Positions 27,623 through 37,014 of a stretch of 64,000 nucleotides of DNA are shown piece after piece. The stretch covers positions 1,116,001-1,180,000 of the forward strand of contig NZ_AZQN01000003.1 in NCBI RefSeq assembly GCF_000566685.1, given 5' to 3'. Each line of letters begins with the position of its first letter. The stretch's first letter is position 1. The position numbers and the translations under genes are program-made. The notes beneath the pieces are model-generated. The model searched no databases, was not told the origin of the DNA, and saw only the letters and a list, made by a program, of their open reading frames with translations. Origin of the DNA: Dyadobacter tibetensis Y620-1. GTDB taxonomy: Bacteria; Bacteroidota; Bacteroidia; Cytophagales; Spirosomataceae.

Positions 27623-30600
27623 ATGAAAACACTTTACTTCAAAATTTGCCTTCTTTGTTGTTTCGCCTTCCTATATGGCTGCGGAGGGCCTTCAGAAGAT
27701 GATAAAACCTCTCATGGGGATGGCCCTGCCATTTTTCATCTACTAAGCGCTCAGGAAACGAACATCAATTTTGCCAATACCCTTACCGAAGGGGTCAATA
27801 CAAATGTATTGATGTACGAATATTTTTATAATGGCGGAGGTGTAGCAATTGGCGATCTAAATGGGGACGGGCTGGAAGATATTTATTTCACAGCCAATAT
27901 GGTTGCTAATAAATTATATCTCAATAAAGGGCAGTTACGCTTCGAAGACATCACAGCTCAATCTGGTGCCAGCGGTCGGGACAAACCTTGGAAAACTGGT
28001 GTGACCATGGCAGATGTTAACGGAGATGGCAAGCTCGACATATTCGTGTGCTATTCGGGTACTGTTTCTCAGGAAAGTCTTAAAAATCAACTTTTTATCA
28101 ATCAAGGTAATACACCTGACGGCATACCTACCTTTATTGACAAGGCGGCTGCTTATGGTTTGGATCGACCCAACACGACAACCCAGGCAGCATTTTTCGA
28201 TTATGATCGGGATGGCGACCTCGATTTGGTGGTCCTAAACCATAATCCTAAGGCTTTGCCTATTCTTGATGAAGCAAGTACGGAAGAATTATTAAAGAAT
28301 GAAGACACCTCTGCCGGAGTCCGTCTCTATCGTCAGGATATGGTTAATGGCCTACCGCAATTCCTGGATATTACTCAGAAGGCAGGTATTAGCAGCTCAG
28401 CGCTTACCTATGGCCTCGGAATTGGAATTGCAGACATCAATCAGGATGGATGGCAGGATATGTATATATCCAACGATTATGCAGTTCCCGATTTTCTATA
28501 CATCAATAACGGAAACGGAACCTTTACCGATCAGACAGATAGAGCAATTGGTCATACCTCCCATTCATCGATGGGCAATGATATTGCCGATATAAATAAT
28601 GACGGCCTCGCCGATATCTTTACGCTTGATATGCTTCCGGAAGATAACCGTCGCCAAAAACTTTTGTCAGGCCTGGATAATTATGAGCTCTATGACTTCA
28701 ACGTCAATATTGGTTTTCGCCATCAGACCATGCGAAACATGCTGCAGCTGAATCAGGGCTGGGACAAAAAAGGTCTGCCTGTATTTTCGGAAATAGGTCA
28801 ACTTTCTGGGATCTCTAATACCGATTGGTCATGGGCTCCTCTTTTTGCCGATTATGACAACGATGGCTATAAAGACCTATTCGTTACCAATGGCTATCTC
28901 CGCGATTACACCAATATGGATTTCTTAAAATACATGGGGGATAATCTGAATCAAAAGGCCGGTAAGGTTAACAGGGAAGATGTTTTGAAGCTAGTGTACC
29001 AAATGCCCTCCTCCAATATAAACAACTATCTGTATCGAAATCAGGGTGACCTTACATTTAAGAATGTAGTAGGTCAATGGGGCATGGGACAGGCTTCTAC
29101 CAGTGGAGGGGCTGCCTATGCCGATTTAGATAATGATGGTGATCTGGATTTGGTGGTGAATAATATCAATGCTCCGGCCTTTGTGTTTCGAAATGATTCA
29201 GATCGGAGTGGTACGGCAAATTATTTAAGCGTTAAACTAATAGGGGCTGGGAAAAATACGGCAGGTTTAGGTGCTAAGGTCCAGCTGTTTCAGGGAAATA
29301 AACAGCAATACCTGGAACAAATGCCTACCCGGGGATACCAGTCTAGCGTTTCACCTATATTACATTTTGGCTTAGGTACATTCACAACGATAGATTCTGT
29401 GGTGGTGACCTGGCTTTCTGGAAAGCGACAAATTGTGAAGTCACCCAAAATCAATCAGAGAATCGAATTGATGGAAAAGGACGCTTTGAACTCCGTCCTA
29501 CCAAAATTAGCTTCTCCTAGCTATTTTTCTGAGGTGAAAGCCCCTATCCAATACAAGGATGCTACCCCAGTTGGGAATGACTTTAAACGTCAGCCTTTGA
29601 TGGTGAACCCCATTTCATTCTCCGGGCCATGTATGGTTAAAGGAGATCTGAATGGGGACGGTATCGATGACCTTTTCGTCGGTGGAGCTGCAGGAACAGC
29701 CGCCCAGCTTTTTATGGGTATTAAGGGGGGATTGGCAGCCAAGTCAGTACCAGCTTTTTTGGCCGACCAGAAAAGTCAGGATACGGATGCGGTATTTTTC
29801 GATGCCAATGGAGATGGACATAATGATCTATTGGTCACCAGTGGAGGTTATGGAAACTTCTTACCAGAGGATCCTCTTTTGCAAAGTCGATTGTATCTGA
29901 ATGATGGCAAGGGAAATCTAACTAAAAAAGTTGATGGTCTTCCTGTCATGCGCACCAGTATCAGCTGTGTTCGGGTATTGGACGTCAACCTGGACGGCAA
30001 ATCAGATCTGTTTTTGGGTGGGCGAGTAGTGCCGGGCCGGTATCCGGAATCTCCTAGGAGCTTTATCTTGATTAATGATGGAAATGGAAAGTTTTCGGAT
30101 CGGACAAGAAGTTTAGCCCCAGGGCTGGAGCGTATCGGTATGGTTACAGACGCAGCAGTGGCCGATCTTAATGGCGACAATACGGCAGAGTTGGTGCTGG
30201 TAGGAGAATGGATGCCAGTAACAGTAATGTCCATTGACAATGGGAAGCTCGTGAATAAAACAAAGGAATATTTTGATATTCCTTATAAGGGATGGTGGAA
30301 TAAACTCTTGGTCCAAGATGTGAATGCAGACGGAAAGGCCGATCTGCTGGTTGGAAATATGGGGCTTAACACGCAATGTAAGGCCAGTAATGAGCAGCCT
30401 GTCAGTATGTTATATAAAGATTTTGATGATAACGGCTCTGTAGATCCCATCTTAAGCTTTTACATTCAGGATAAATCCTATCCATATGTAACCAGAGACG
30501 AGTTGCTAGACCAGCTCAGTATAATGCGTACGCGCTTTCAAGACTATAAGGGGTATGCCGAAGCAGGAATCTCCGATATATTTACAGAGGACGAATTAGA

Positions 30601-30988
30601 AGGAGCTAAGACATTGGAAGCTAACCGACTTCAGACCACTCTGTTCCTGGGTCGTGAAAAGGGTAAGTTTGCCATCCAGGACCTGCCAATTCAAGCCCAG
30701 ACTTCTCCGGTTTATACCCTTACGAGTCTGGATTACAATCAGGATGGTCATCTAGATTTGCTGCTTTGTGGTAATTCTGAAAGGGCCCGTCTACGTTTTG
30801 GCAAGTATGATGCCAATTATGGAGTATTGTTAGCTGGTGATGGAAAAGGGGGATACCGTTATGTTCCCCAATCCAAATCTGGATTTCAGATCAGGGGCGA
30901 TGTCAGAAGTGTACTCAAATGGGATAACCTCTTGCTAATTGGCAGAAATCAGAAGGCTCTTATGGCCTATAAAATGGAAAAGGAATGA
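27623..30988 (+). CDS. VCBS/FG-GAP repeat lipoprotein with UnbV (CRTAC1-like) domain
   Basis: A 1,121-residue lipoprotein (lipobox FLYGC, cysteine at about 20). Two blocks of calcium-binding beta-propeller repeats (DLNGDGLEDIY, DVNGDGKLDIF, DYDRDGDLDLVV, DLDNDGDLDLVV) lie at about 60-520 and 660-1080. Between them is an ASPIC/UnbV domain (about 530-610) with GLGAKVQLF and HFGLG. Such proteins are extracellular and are thought to bind ligands or partners; no catalytic residues are known. It ends by ATGA overlap with the haloperoxidase gene, so the two are translationally coupled and probably function together. Confidence 0.9.
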   Translation: MKTLYFKICLLCCFAFLYGCGGPSEDDKTSHGDGPAIFHLLSAQETNINFANTLTEGVNTNVLMYEYFYNGGGVAIGDLNGDGLEDIYFTANMVANKLYLNKGQLRFEDITAQSGASGRDKPWKTGVTMADVNGDGKLDIFVCYSGTVSQESLKNQLFINQGNTPDGIPTFIDKAAAYGLDRPNTTTQAAFFDYDRDGDLDLVVLNHNPKALPILDEASTEELLKNEDTSAGVRLYRQDMVNGLPQFLDITQKAGISSSALTYGLGIGIADINQDGWQDMYISNDYAVPDFLYINNGNGTFTDQTDRAIGHTSHSSMGNDIADINNDGLADIFTLDMLPEDNRRQKLLSGLDNYELYDFNVNIGFRHQTMRNMLQLNQGWDKKGLPVFSEIGQLSGISNTDWSWAPLFADYDNDGYKDLFVTNGYLRDYTNMDFLKYMGDNLNQKAGKVNREDVLKLVYQMPSSNINNYLYRNQGDLTFKNVVGQWGMGQASTSGGAAYADLDNDGDLDLVVNNINAPAFVFRNDSDRSGTANYLSVKLIGAGKNTAGLGAKVQLFQGNKQQYLEQMPTRGYQSSVSPILHFGLGTFTTIDSVVVTWLSGKRQIVKSPKINQRIELMEKDALNSVLPKLASPSYFSEVKAPIQYKDATPVGNDFKRQPLMVNPISFSGPCMVKGDLNGDGIDDLFVGGAAGTAAQLFMGIKGGLAAKSVPAFLADQKSQDTDAVFFDANGDGHNDLLVTSGGYGNFLPEDPLLQSRLYLNDGKGNLTKKVDGLPVMRTSISCVRVLDVNLDGKSDLFLGGRVVPGRYPESPRSFILINDGNGKFSDRTRSLAPGLERIGMVTDAAVADLNGDNTAELVLVGEWMPVTVMSIDNGKLVNKTKEYFDIPYKGWWNKLLVQDVNADGKADLLVGNMGLNTQCKASNEQPVSMLYKDFDDNGSVDPILSFYIQDKSYPYVTRDELLDQLSIMRTRFQDYKGYAEAGISDIFTEDELEGAKTLEANRLQTTLFLGREKGKFAIQDLPIQAQTSPVYTLTSLDYNQDGHLDLLLCGNSERARLRFGKYDANYGVLLAGDGKGGYRYVPQSKSGFQIRGDVRSVLKWDNLLLIGRNQKALMAYKMEKE

Positions 30989-32301
30989 ACATCAAAAAAT
31001 ATATAAGCTTGCTGTTGTTGATGGTTTTGTATGGATGTCAGCAATCGGAAACTGACTCCAAAACATTAGCAGCTAGCGATATTGGAAAGGTTACAAGGGC
31101 GATGACAGATCTGATGATTCAAGATGTCACTAATCCGCCTTTGGCAGGGCGTTTTTTTGCCTATGCCGCTCTGGCGGGCTATGAAGTGGTGGCCCTCAAC
31201 GATACCGCCTATCACTCGATGTACGGATTGCTCAACGATTTCCCCCAGATTGTTCCGCCACATCCCGAGGCTAACTATTCGGTGTCCCTTTCAGCTGCCT
31301 TGGCCATGTTACAAACCGCAGCCAAGATGCAACCATCAGGGGCTAAGCTATTAGACTTTCAGAATTCCTTACTCGATTCCTTAAAAACGGAAGGGTTTAG
31401 TCAGGCTATTCTCGATGGGTCAGTAGACTATGCTGCTTCGATCAGTAAGCAAATATTAGCCTACGCCAAAGACGACCGGTACAACCAGATCAGTAACTAC
31501 CCGCGATATGCCCCTAAGGGAGCGAAAGGGAGCTGGTATCCTACACCTCCTGGTTATTTCCCTCCCGTGGAGCCGTACTTTAATACCATTCGAACCTTTG
31601 TATTGGATTCGGCGGCTCAGTTTAAGCCCATCCCTCCTGTAGCTTTTTCGGAAGATAAAAAGTCGGATTTTTATAAAATGATGTTAGTGAATTACCAGGA
31701 TAAGCTGAACGAAGAGAAGAAGTTGATCGCTGCCTTTTGGGATTGCAACCCTTTTGCTTTAGCTAATAATGGGCATTTAATGGTGGGGATGAAAAAAATA
31801 TCCCCTGGAGCGCATTGGATAGGGATTACTGACATCGCTTGTCAGCAAGCCAATGTCGATTTTTTCCGGGCCATGCAGATTACCATGACGGTATCAGTGG
31901 GCATGATGGATGCTTTCGTAGCCTGTTGGGACGAGAAATATCGTAGCGATCGCATTCGTCCGGAAACAGCTATCCGTAAATATATCGATCCTACCTGGAC
32001 GCCTTTCTTGCAGACTCCTCCATTTCCGGAGTATCTGAGTGGCCATTCGGTCGTTTCGGCGGCAGAAGCGGTGATTCTTACTCATTTTTTTGGCGATAAC
32101 TTTGCCTATACCGACACGGTCGAGGAGCGTTTCGGACTTCCTGCCAGAGATTTTACCTCCTTCCGACAAGCATCTCAGGAGGCCGCTATTTCACGTTTTT
32201 ATGGTGGAATTCATTATATGGATGCTATAGATGTTGGTGTAGACCAAGGCACTAAAGTCGGACAGTGGGTCATAGAAAGACTCCGGAAAGCTAATATTTA
32301 A
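30985..32301 (+). CDS. Vanadium-dependent haloperoxidase-like lipoprotein 2
   Basis: A 438-residue lipoprotein (lipobox VLYGC, cysteine at about 18) similar over its whole length to the protein at 20490-21818. The vanadate site is complete: KYRSDRIRPE (about 317-327), SGH in PEYLSGHSV (about 349-357) and SRFYGGIH (about 402-409). It shares the WYPTPPGY and NTIRTFVLDSA phrases with its paralogue. It probably oxidises halides with peroxide, or dephosphorylates a substrate, at the cell surface or in the periplasm. It starts four bases inside the VCBS gene and ends nine bases from the convergent patatin gene. Confidence 0.86.
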   Translation: MNIKKYISLLLLMVLYGCQQSETDSKTLAASDIGKVTRAMTDLMIQDVTNPPLAGRFFAYAALAGYEVVALNDTAYHSMYGLLNDFPQIVPPHPEANYSVSLSAALAMLQTAAKMQPSGAKLLDFQNSLLDSLKTEGFSQAILDGSVDYAASISKQILAYAKDDRYNQISNYPRYAPKGAKGSWYPTPPGYFPPVEPYFNTIRTFVLDSAAQFKPIPPVAFSEDKKSDFYKMMLVNYQDKLNEEKKLIAAFWDCNPFALANNGHLMVGMKKISPGAHWIGITDIACQQANVDFFRAMQITMTVSVGMMDAFVACWDEKYRSDRIRPETAIRKYIDPTWTPFLQTPPFPEYLSGHSVVSAAEAVILTHFFGDNFAYTDTVEERFGLPARDFTSFRQASQEAAISRFYGGIHYMDAIDVGVDQGTKVGQWVIERLRKANI

Positions 32302-32310
32302 GGTTACTCC

Positions 32311-33069
32311 TTATAGAGGTAGTACTTTTTCTTTTAAGACTCCACGGGCATACTCATAGCCTATCTTATATAATTCCTGCGGGTGGCGAAAGTCGAAGGG
32401 TGGGGTCTTGGCAAGGCCTGGGGGCTCTAGGAGTAAATCGCAACGGTTCATGCTCGGCATGTTTTTGCCCCGCATGGCCAATCGAAAACTTCGGTATACG
32501 ATCTGTGGCAGATGCCTGGGAGTCTGATCTTTGGCCACCGGGTTGCTATTAACCCCAATGAGCCAATCGACTGACGGAGCAATAGGGCCCACTGGTAAAT
32601 TGTCGAATATGGCTCCATCCATCAAGTGCCTGCCTTCAAACTCCAGGGGAGCGAAAATCCCTGGAAGACAGCACGATCCCAGAACCGGGGAAATAAGATT
32701 TCCAGTTGAATATTCTACTGCTTCAGCCGCAAACAGGTCGGTAGCACTTACTATCAATGGGGTTTTTAGACTTTCAAATCTATTTTCAGGTAAATATTGA
32801 AGCATTAATTTCTCGGCCCCCTCTATTTTAAATAGGCCTTTCAGATTCCAGGCAGGGGAAAGATAGCGTAGTAAGCGGGTTTTAATGAGAATTTCAAGGA
32901 GATCGTCTGGTGAGTAACCAGCGGCCATAAATGCGCCCACGAAGGCTCCCGCACTGGTGCCACTGATCAGATCTGGTTTTATACCCGACTCATATAAGGC
33001 TTTGATTACCCCTATATGGGCTATACCCCTGGCTCCCCCGCCCGATAATACCAAGCCTACTTTGGTCAT
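32311..33069 (-). CDS. Patatin-like phospholipase
   Basis: A 252-residue serine lipase of the patatin/RssA type. The oxyanion GGGARG (about residue 9), the nucleophile GTSAG (about 37) and the dyad DGA (about 150) are all present. It lacks a signal peptide and the outer-membrane barrel of PlpD-type proteins, so it is probably cytoplasmic and acts on phospholipid acyl chains. It is coupled by ATGA overlap to the upstream MBL hydrolase gene. Confidence 0.92.
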   Translation of the reverse strand: MTKVGLVLSGGGARGIAHIGVIKALYESGIKPDLISGTSAGAFVGAFMAAGYSPDDLLEILIKTRLLRYLSPAWNLKGLFKIEGAEKLMLQYLPENRFESLKTPLIVSATDLFAAEAVEYSTGNLISPVLGSCCLPGIFAPLEFEGRHLMDGAIFDNLPVGPIAPSVDWLIGVNSNPVAKDQTPRHLPQIVYRSFRLAMRGKNMPSMNRCDLLLEPPGLAKTPPFDFRHPQELYKIGYEYARGVLKEKVLPL

Positions 33070-33911
33070 GATAGAAAAATACTCAGGTTACCACGCTCTT
33101 TGATTCTAATCCCTTTTTCTGTTTGCTCCACGGTAGCGGCTTCATATACGGGATCATGTTCAAAAAGTAAAATCGCACTTTCTTTTAAGGCAAGTGTTAA
33201 AAGATCTTCCTTTTCCTTCATCGTGATCAACGGCCTGACATCATAACTCATCACCCAGGGCAGGGCCATATGATAGGATGAGGGAATGAGATCGGCTGCA
33301 TAGATAATCTTTTTATTTTTATAATGTATAACCGGTAACATCATCTGTTCTGTATGTCCGTTAACATTGATAAAATCCATGAACTGGAAAGGACTCTGCT
33401 GTGGGCCGATAAATTTAAGTTGACCGGACTCCTGGATGGGGAGTATATTCTCTTTTAAAAATGAGGCCTTCTCTCTGGGATTTGGATGGATAGCCCAGTT
33501 CCAATGCGACTCGTTGGACCAATAGGTGGCATTGGAGAAGGTCGGTGCTAGCCTTTCTCCATTTTTTGACTTGCTGATAGCCCCCCCTACATGGTCAAAG
33601 TGGAGATGCGTCAGCACTACATCAGTGATGTCTTCTGCCGCATAACCTGCTTTCCGAATCGATGAAAGGAGGGTAGCATCTCCGTGTAGATCATAAAATC
33701 CGAAGAACTTGCTGTCTTGCTTATCGCCCATCCCAGTATCGATCAAAACAAGCCTGTCTCCTTCTTCAATAAGTAAACACCGCATGGCCCAGCTACATAG
33801 ATTCTTCTCATCGGCAGGATTATGTTTATTCCATAAAACCTTGGGGACTACTCCAAACATGGCTCCTCCGTCTAATTTGAAGAAACCGGTATCGATTATA
33901 TTGATTTTCAT
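33066..33911 (-). CDS. MBL-fold metallo-hydrolase
   Basis: A 281-residue metallo-beta-lactamase-fold enzyme with the zinc motif THLHFDHVGG (about residue 106), an upstream LIDTGMGDK strand, VNGHTEQMM, and YAADLIPS with the bridging aspartate. It resembles quorum-quenching lactonases and general hydrolases of the family; the substrate is not identifiable. There is no signal peptide. It is the first gene of a two-gene unit with the patatin. Confidence 0.9.
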   Translation of the reverse strand: MKINIIDTGFFKLDGGAMFGVVPKVLWNKHNPADEKNLCSWAMRCLLIEEGDRLVLIDTGMGDKQDSKFFGFYDLHGDATLLSSIRKAGYAAEDITDVVLTHLHFDHVGGAISKSKNGERLAPTFSNATYWSNESHWNWAIHPNPREKASFLKENILPIQESGQLKFIGPQQSPFQFMDFINVNGHTEQMMLPVIHYKNKKIIYAADLIPSSYHMALPWVMSYDVRPLITMKEKEDLLTLALKESAILLFEHDPVYEAATVEQTEKGIRIKERGNLSIFLS

Positions 33912-34067
33912 AAAGGGGATATCGAAAAAATGCTCGTCTTACTATTCATGAACCTCTAACTTAGGATTATTTTGTGTAAGTTTTGACACTTTTTTTATTT
34001 TCGGACCTTAGGTTCCAGATAATTGATTACTAAAACGTTTTTTCCAGATCATTATTCAAAAAAATAT

Positions 34068-36380
34068 ATGCTCATTATTCGCTTGCGACCTATTTTAATA
34101 TTTTTGGTCTCATTTTTTTTTCAATTGGAGCTTAATGCTCAAAAGACTCCATATCAATATGTCAATACCTTAATAGGAACTGCCCCTTCTCAAACAGAAA
34201 GTGCCAAATCGCATAGTGAGGCCGGCAGTGAACTAAAAGGGCAGACCATGCCTGCCGTGGGTGTGCCCAACGGGATGACGCAATGGACTCCACAAAGTAG
34301 GGCGACCGAAACGAAATGTATTGTACCCTATTATTATAATGATGAAATATTTCAGGGATTTAGGGGAACGCACTGGCTTAACGGATCCTGCGTACAGGAT
34401 TATGGTACGCTTACCGTAATGCCACTTTCTGGTGAGCTCATCACCGAGCCTCAAAAAAGGGCGTCAAAATACGATCATGCCAGGGAGGTAGCAGCTCCAG
34501 ATTTCTACAGTGTATTTCTGGAAAGGTATCAGATTCAGGCCTCCGTAACAGCTACTGCCAGGGCAGGCATTATGACCTTCGAATTTGGAAAGGACGATGA
34601 ATCGTTTATCCTAATCGAACCAAATAGTGATGAGGGGGAAGGATTTGTGGAGATTTTTCCTGATAGAGGAGAGGTAGTAGGATATAACCCCGTACATAGA
34701 ATCTATCAAGGTTCCGGGCAGCATGCAGGATTTAGCGGTTATTTTGTACTAAAATTCGATCAGCCCATTACCCAGTTTGGCACTTGGATCGACGATGCCA
34801 TCGCACCTATCCGGAAAATGGCCCAAGGGAAGGGACGCCGGGAAAGTATGGGAGCCTATCTGGGTTTTGGAGAGGGAAAAAAGACTGTAACTGTACGGGT
34901 CGGAACTTCCTTTACAAGCCTTGACGCCGCACGCCGTAATATGGATCAGGAGTTAGGACAAAAGACTTTTGATCAGGTGCGTAAGGCAGCTCAGGCTGCA
35001 TGGGATCAGTCGTTAGGTAAAATGTCTATAAAGGGAACCGAATCTGATAAAGTGTTATTTTATAGTGCATTATACCGTACAAAGCTATCACCAAGACTGT
35101 TTTCGGATGTAGATGGCTCCTATCCGGCTTTTGCCGGGGGAACTCCTACTGAAACGGCGAAGGGCTTCGATTATTATTGCGATTTTAGCATGTGGGATAC
35201 CTACAGGGCCTCTCTCCCTCTTCAGACTCTTCTGGAGCCCAAGATGGCCGGAGATATGATGCAGTCATTGGTAAAAAAGGCTGAACAAGGAACCTGGATG
35301 CCCATATTTCCTTGCTGGAATCATTATACCGCTGCCATGGTGGGTGACCATGTCATGTCGGTTATGGCCGATGCTTATATTAAAAATATCCGAAACTTCG
35401 ACTTATCCAGTGCGTATAAATATTTACGCAAAAATGCATTTCAAATCAATACAGATCCGAAAAGTTACGAAGCTGGGATGGGGCGAAGAGCCTTGGCATC
35501 CTATCTGCAATACGGTTATGTGCCTCTTGAGGATAGCGTCTGGCAAGCTTTTCATAAACGCGAGCAGGTGTCGCGTACCCTGGAGTATGCTTACGACGAC
35601 TATTGCTTATCAGTGCTTGCTCAGGGATTGGGCCATGCGGAGGATGCTGCGGCTCTACGGAAAAGAGCTATGAATTATCAAAATGTTATTGATCCTTCAA
35701 CGGGGTATGCCCGAGGACGTTATGCCAATGGCAGCTGGGTTTCGAAGTTCGACCCCTTCGCTAAACGTGTGAGTTTTATCACCGAAGGCTCACCGGCTCA
35801 GTACACTTGGTATGTTCCCCAAGATATGGCAGGGCTCCAAAAAATCATGGGGGGGCGTCAGGCTTTTGTAAGCAAGCTGGATACCCTTTTTGAGCAGGGG
35901 CATTACTGGCATGGCAATGAGCCTAATCATCAGATAGCCTATTTATATGCATTTGCCGGGCAGTCGTGGAAATCGCAGCAATGGATACGCAAGATTATTC
36001 GGGAAGAGTATGATACAAGTGCCGGAGGGCTCAGTGGCAATGAAGATGGAGGGCAGATGTCGGCTTGGCTGGTATTCAGTATGGCAGGACTTTATCCTGT
36101 AGCCCCGGGAACGGGAGAATATGTCCTGGGTAGCCCGGTACTGGAGCAGACAGAAATCAGGCTTGAAAATGGAAAACATTTTACGATAAAAGCGAAAGCT
36201 GTTTCTGACAAAGCCCTGTACATTCAATCTGCTAAGCTCAATGGTAAAAAATTCAATCGCAGTTTTCTGACTCATGAAGAGATGACGAGAGGGGGGACAT
36301 TGGAGCTCGAAATGGGAAACAAGCCTAATAAGACCTGGGCAAGTGATCCTGGTGCCTTTCCATTTTCCCTGTCGAAATAA
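34068..36380 (+). CDS. GH92 family glycosyl hydrolase (alpha-mannosidase)
   Basis: A 770-residue exported enzyme starting at the ATG at 34068. The frame is open to a TTG at 34023, but the signal peptide (IRLRPILIFLVSFFFQLELNAQ) begins at the ATG. It has the GH92 opening YVNTLIGTA, the GFRGTHWLNGSCVQDYG segment, SEGSPAQYTWYVPQD-like and the general-acid motif GNEDGGQMSAW (about residue 655). GH92 enzymes are calcium-dependent exo-mannosidases acting on alpha-1,2/1,3/1,4 mannose of glycans. It is outside the susCD operon and stands alone. It ends seven bases from the convergent gene. Confidence 0.95.
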   Translation: MLIIRLRPILIFLVSFFFQLELNAQKTPYQYVNTLIGTAPSQTESAKSHSEAGSELKGQTMPAVGVPNGMTQWTPQSRATETKCIVPYYYNDEIFQGFRGTHWLNGSCVQDYGTLTVMPLSGELITEPQKRASKYDHAREVAAPDFYSVFLERYQIQASVTATARAGIMTFEFGKDDESFILIEPNSDEGEGFVEIFPDRGEVVGYNPVHRIYQGSGQHAGFSGYFVLKFDQPITQFGTWIDDAIAPIRKMAQGKGRRESMGAYLGFGEGKKTVTVRVGTSFTSLDAARRNMDQELGQKTFDQVRKAAQAAWDQSLGKMSIKGTESDKVLFYSALYRTKLSPRLFSDVDGSYPAFAGGTPTETAKGFDYYCDFSMWDTYRASLPLQTLLEPKMAGDMMQSLVKKAEQGTWMPIFPCWNHYTAAMVGDHVMSVMADAYIKNIRNFDLSSAYKYLRKNAFQINTDPKSYEAGMGRRALASYLQYGYVPLEDSVWQAFHKREQVSRTLEYAYDDYCLSVLAQGLGHAEDAAALRKRAMNYQNVIDPSTGYARGRYANGSWVSKFDPFAKRVSFITEGSPAQYTWYVPQDMAGLQKIMGGRQAFVSKLDTLFEQGHYWHGNEPNHQIAYLYAFAGQSWKSQQWIRKIIREEYDTSAGGLSGNEDGGQMSAWLVFSMAGLYPVAPGTGEYVLGSPVLEQTEIRLENGKHFTIKAKAVSDKALYIQSAKLNGKKFNRSFLTHEEMTRGGTLELEMGNKPNKTWASDPGAFPFSLSK

Positions 36381-36387
36381 AAATCAG

Positions 36388-36924
36388 TTAGGGATTTCTA
36401 TTTTTGACCAGCCACTGAAGAATACGTTTGCCACGAGAGCGAAAGGCGGCCGATTCAAAATCCATACGCTCTCGTATAGTAAGTTCGAGTTCGGAGCGAA
36501 TATCAGGATATAGCTTGGAGAGTTTATGAAGTATCGTTAAGGAATAGGCTTTCACGGCTTTAGGTGCCTCACCGGAGCAGATGTATTGAAAACAGTGCGT
36601 CATCAGCGAACCGTGGAGATGATCTGGGATATCTATTTCAGCGAAGATCTTTACTGTATTGCGGACGATGGCAGAGGGAGGATTGTCACTGCGTTCCAGT
36701 TGTTTTATCATTTGAGAAAGGTAGGGGATGATCAGCGTAGGAGCGAATTGACAGGCAAATCCAAGGCTATAGGCGGCACGCTGGCAGAGTCGATAATCAG
36801 GAGACAAAAAACAACTCATTAGTTCTGCAAAATGCGCTTCATCCCCAACGGCATATTGGGCTACTGCTATGGCCACAGGCTTAGATTGTTGGTGCTGGGA
36901 CAGTAGTGTAGATTCGATATCCAT
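36388..36924 (-). CDS. HEAT-repeat-like protein, unknown function
   Basis: A 178-residue all-helical protein. Repeated helix pairs such as RLCQRAAYSLGFACQFAP and AVKAYSLTILHKLSKLYP suggest a HEAT/ARM-type solenoid. No signal peptide, no catalytic motif. It is probably a cytoplasmic protein-interaction module. It lies downstream of fumC on the same strand, but a strong terminator separates them. Confidence 0.6.
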   Translation of the reverse strand: MDIESTLLSQHQQSKPVAIAVAQYAVGDEAHFAELMSCFLSPDYRLCQRAAYSLGFACQFAPTLIIPYLSQMIKQLERSDNPPSAIVRNTVKIFAEIDIPDHLHGSLMTHCFQYICSGEAPKAVKAYSLTILHKLSKLYPDIRSELELTIRERMDFESAAFRSRGKRILQWLVKNRNP

Positions 36925-36960
36925 TCAGTAGAATCTGGTTTCCATTATTTTTATGTATAA

Positions 36961-37003
36961 AAAAATAAACGGCCCCTGCGATGTTCTCGCAGAGGCCGTT
37001 TTG
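36961..37003 (-). terminator. Intrinsic terminator of fumC
   Basis: The stem aaacggcc / ggccgttt continues as ctgcga / tcgcag after one mismatch, with a short loop. On the minus strand a T-rich run follows. It begins 12 bases after the fumC stop. Confidence 0.82.
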
Positions 37004-37014
37004 ACGATTAAATA

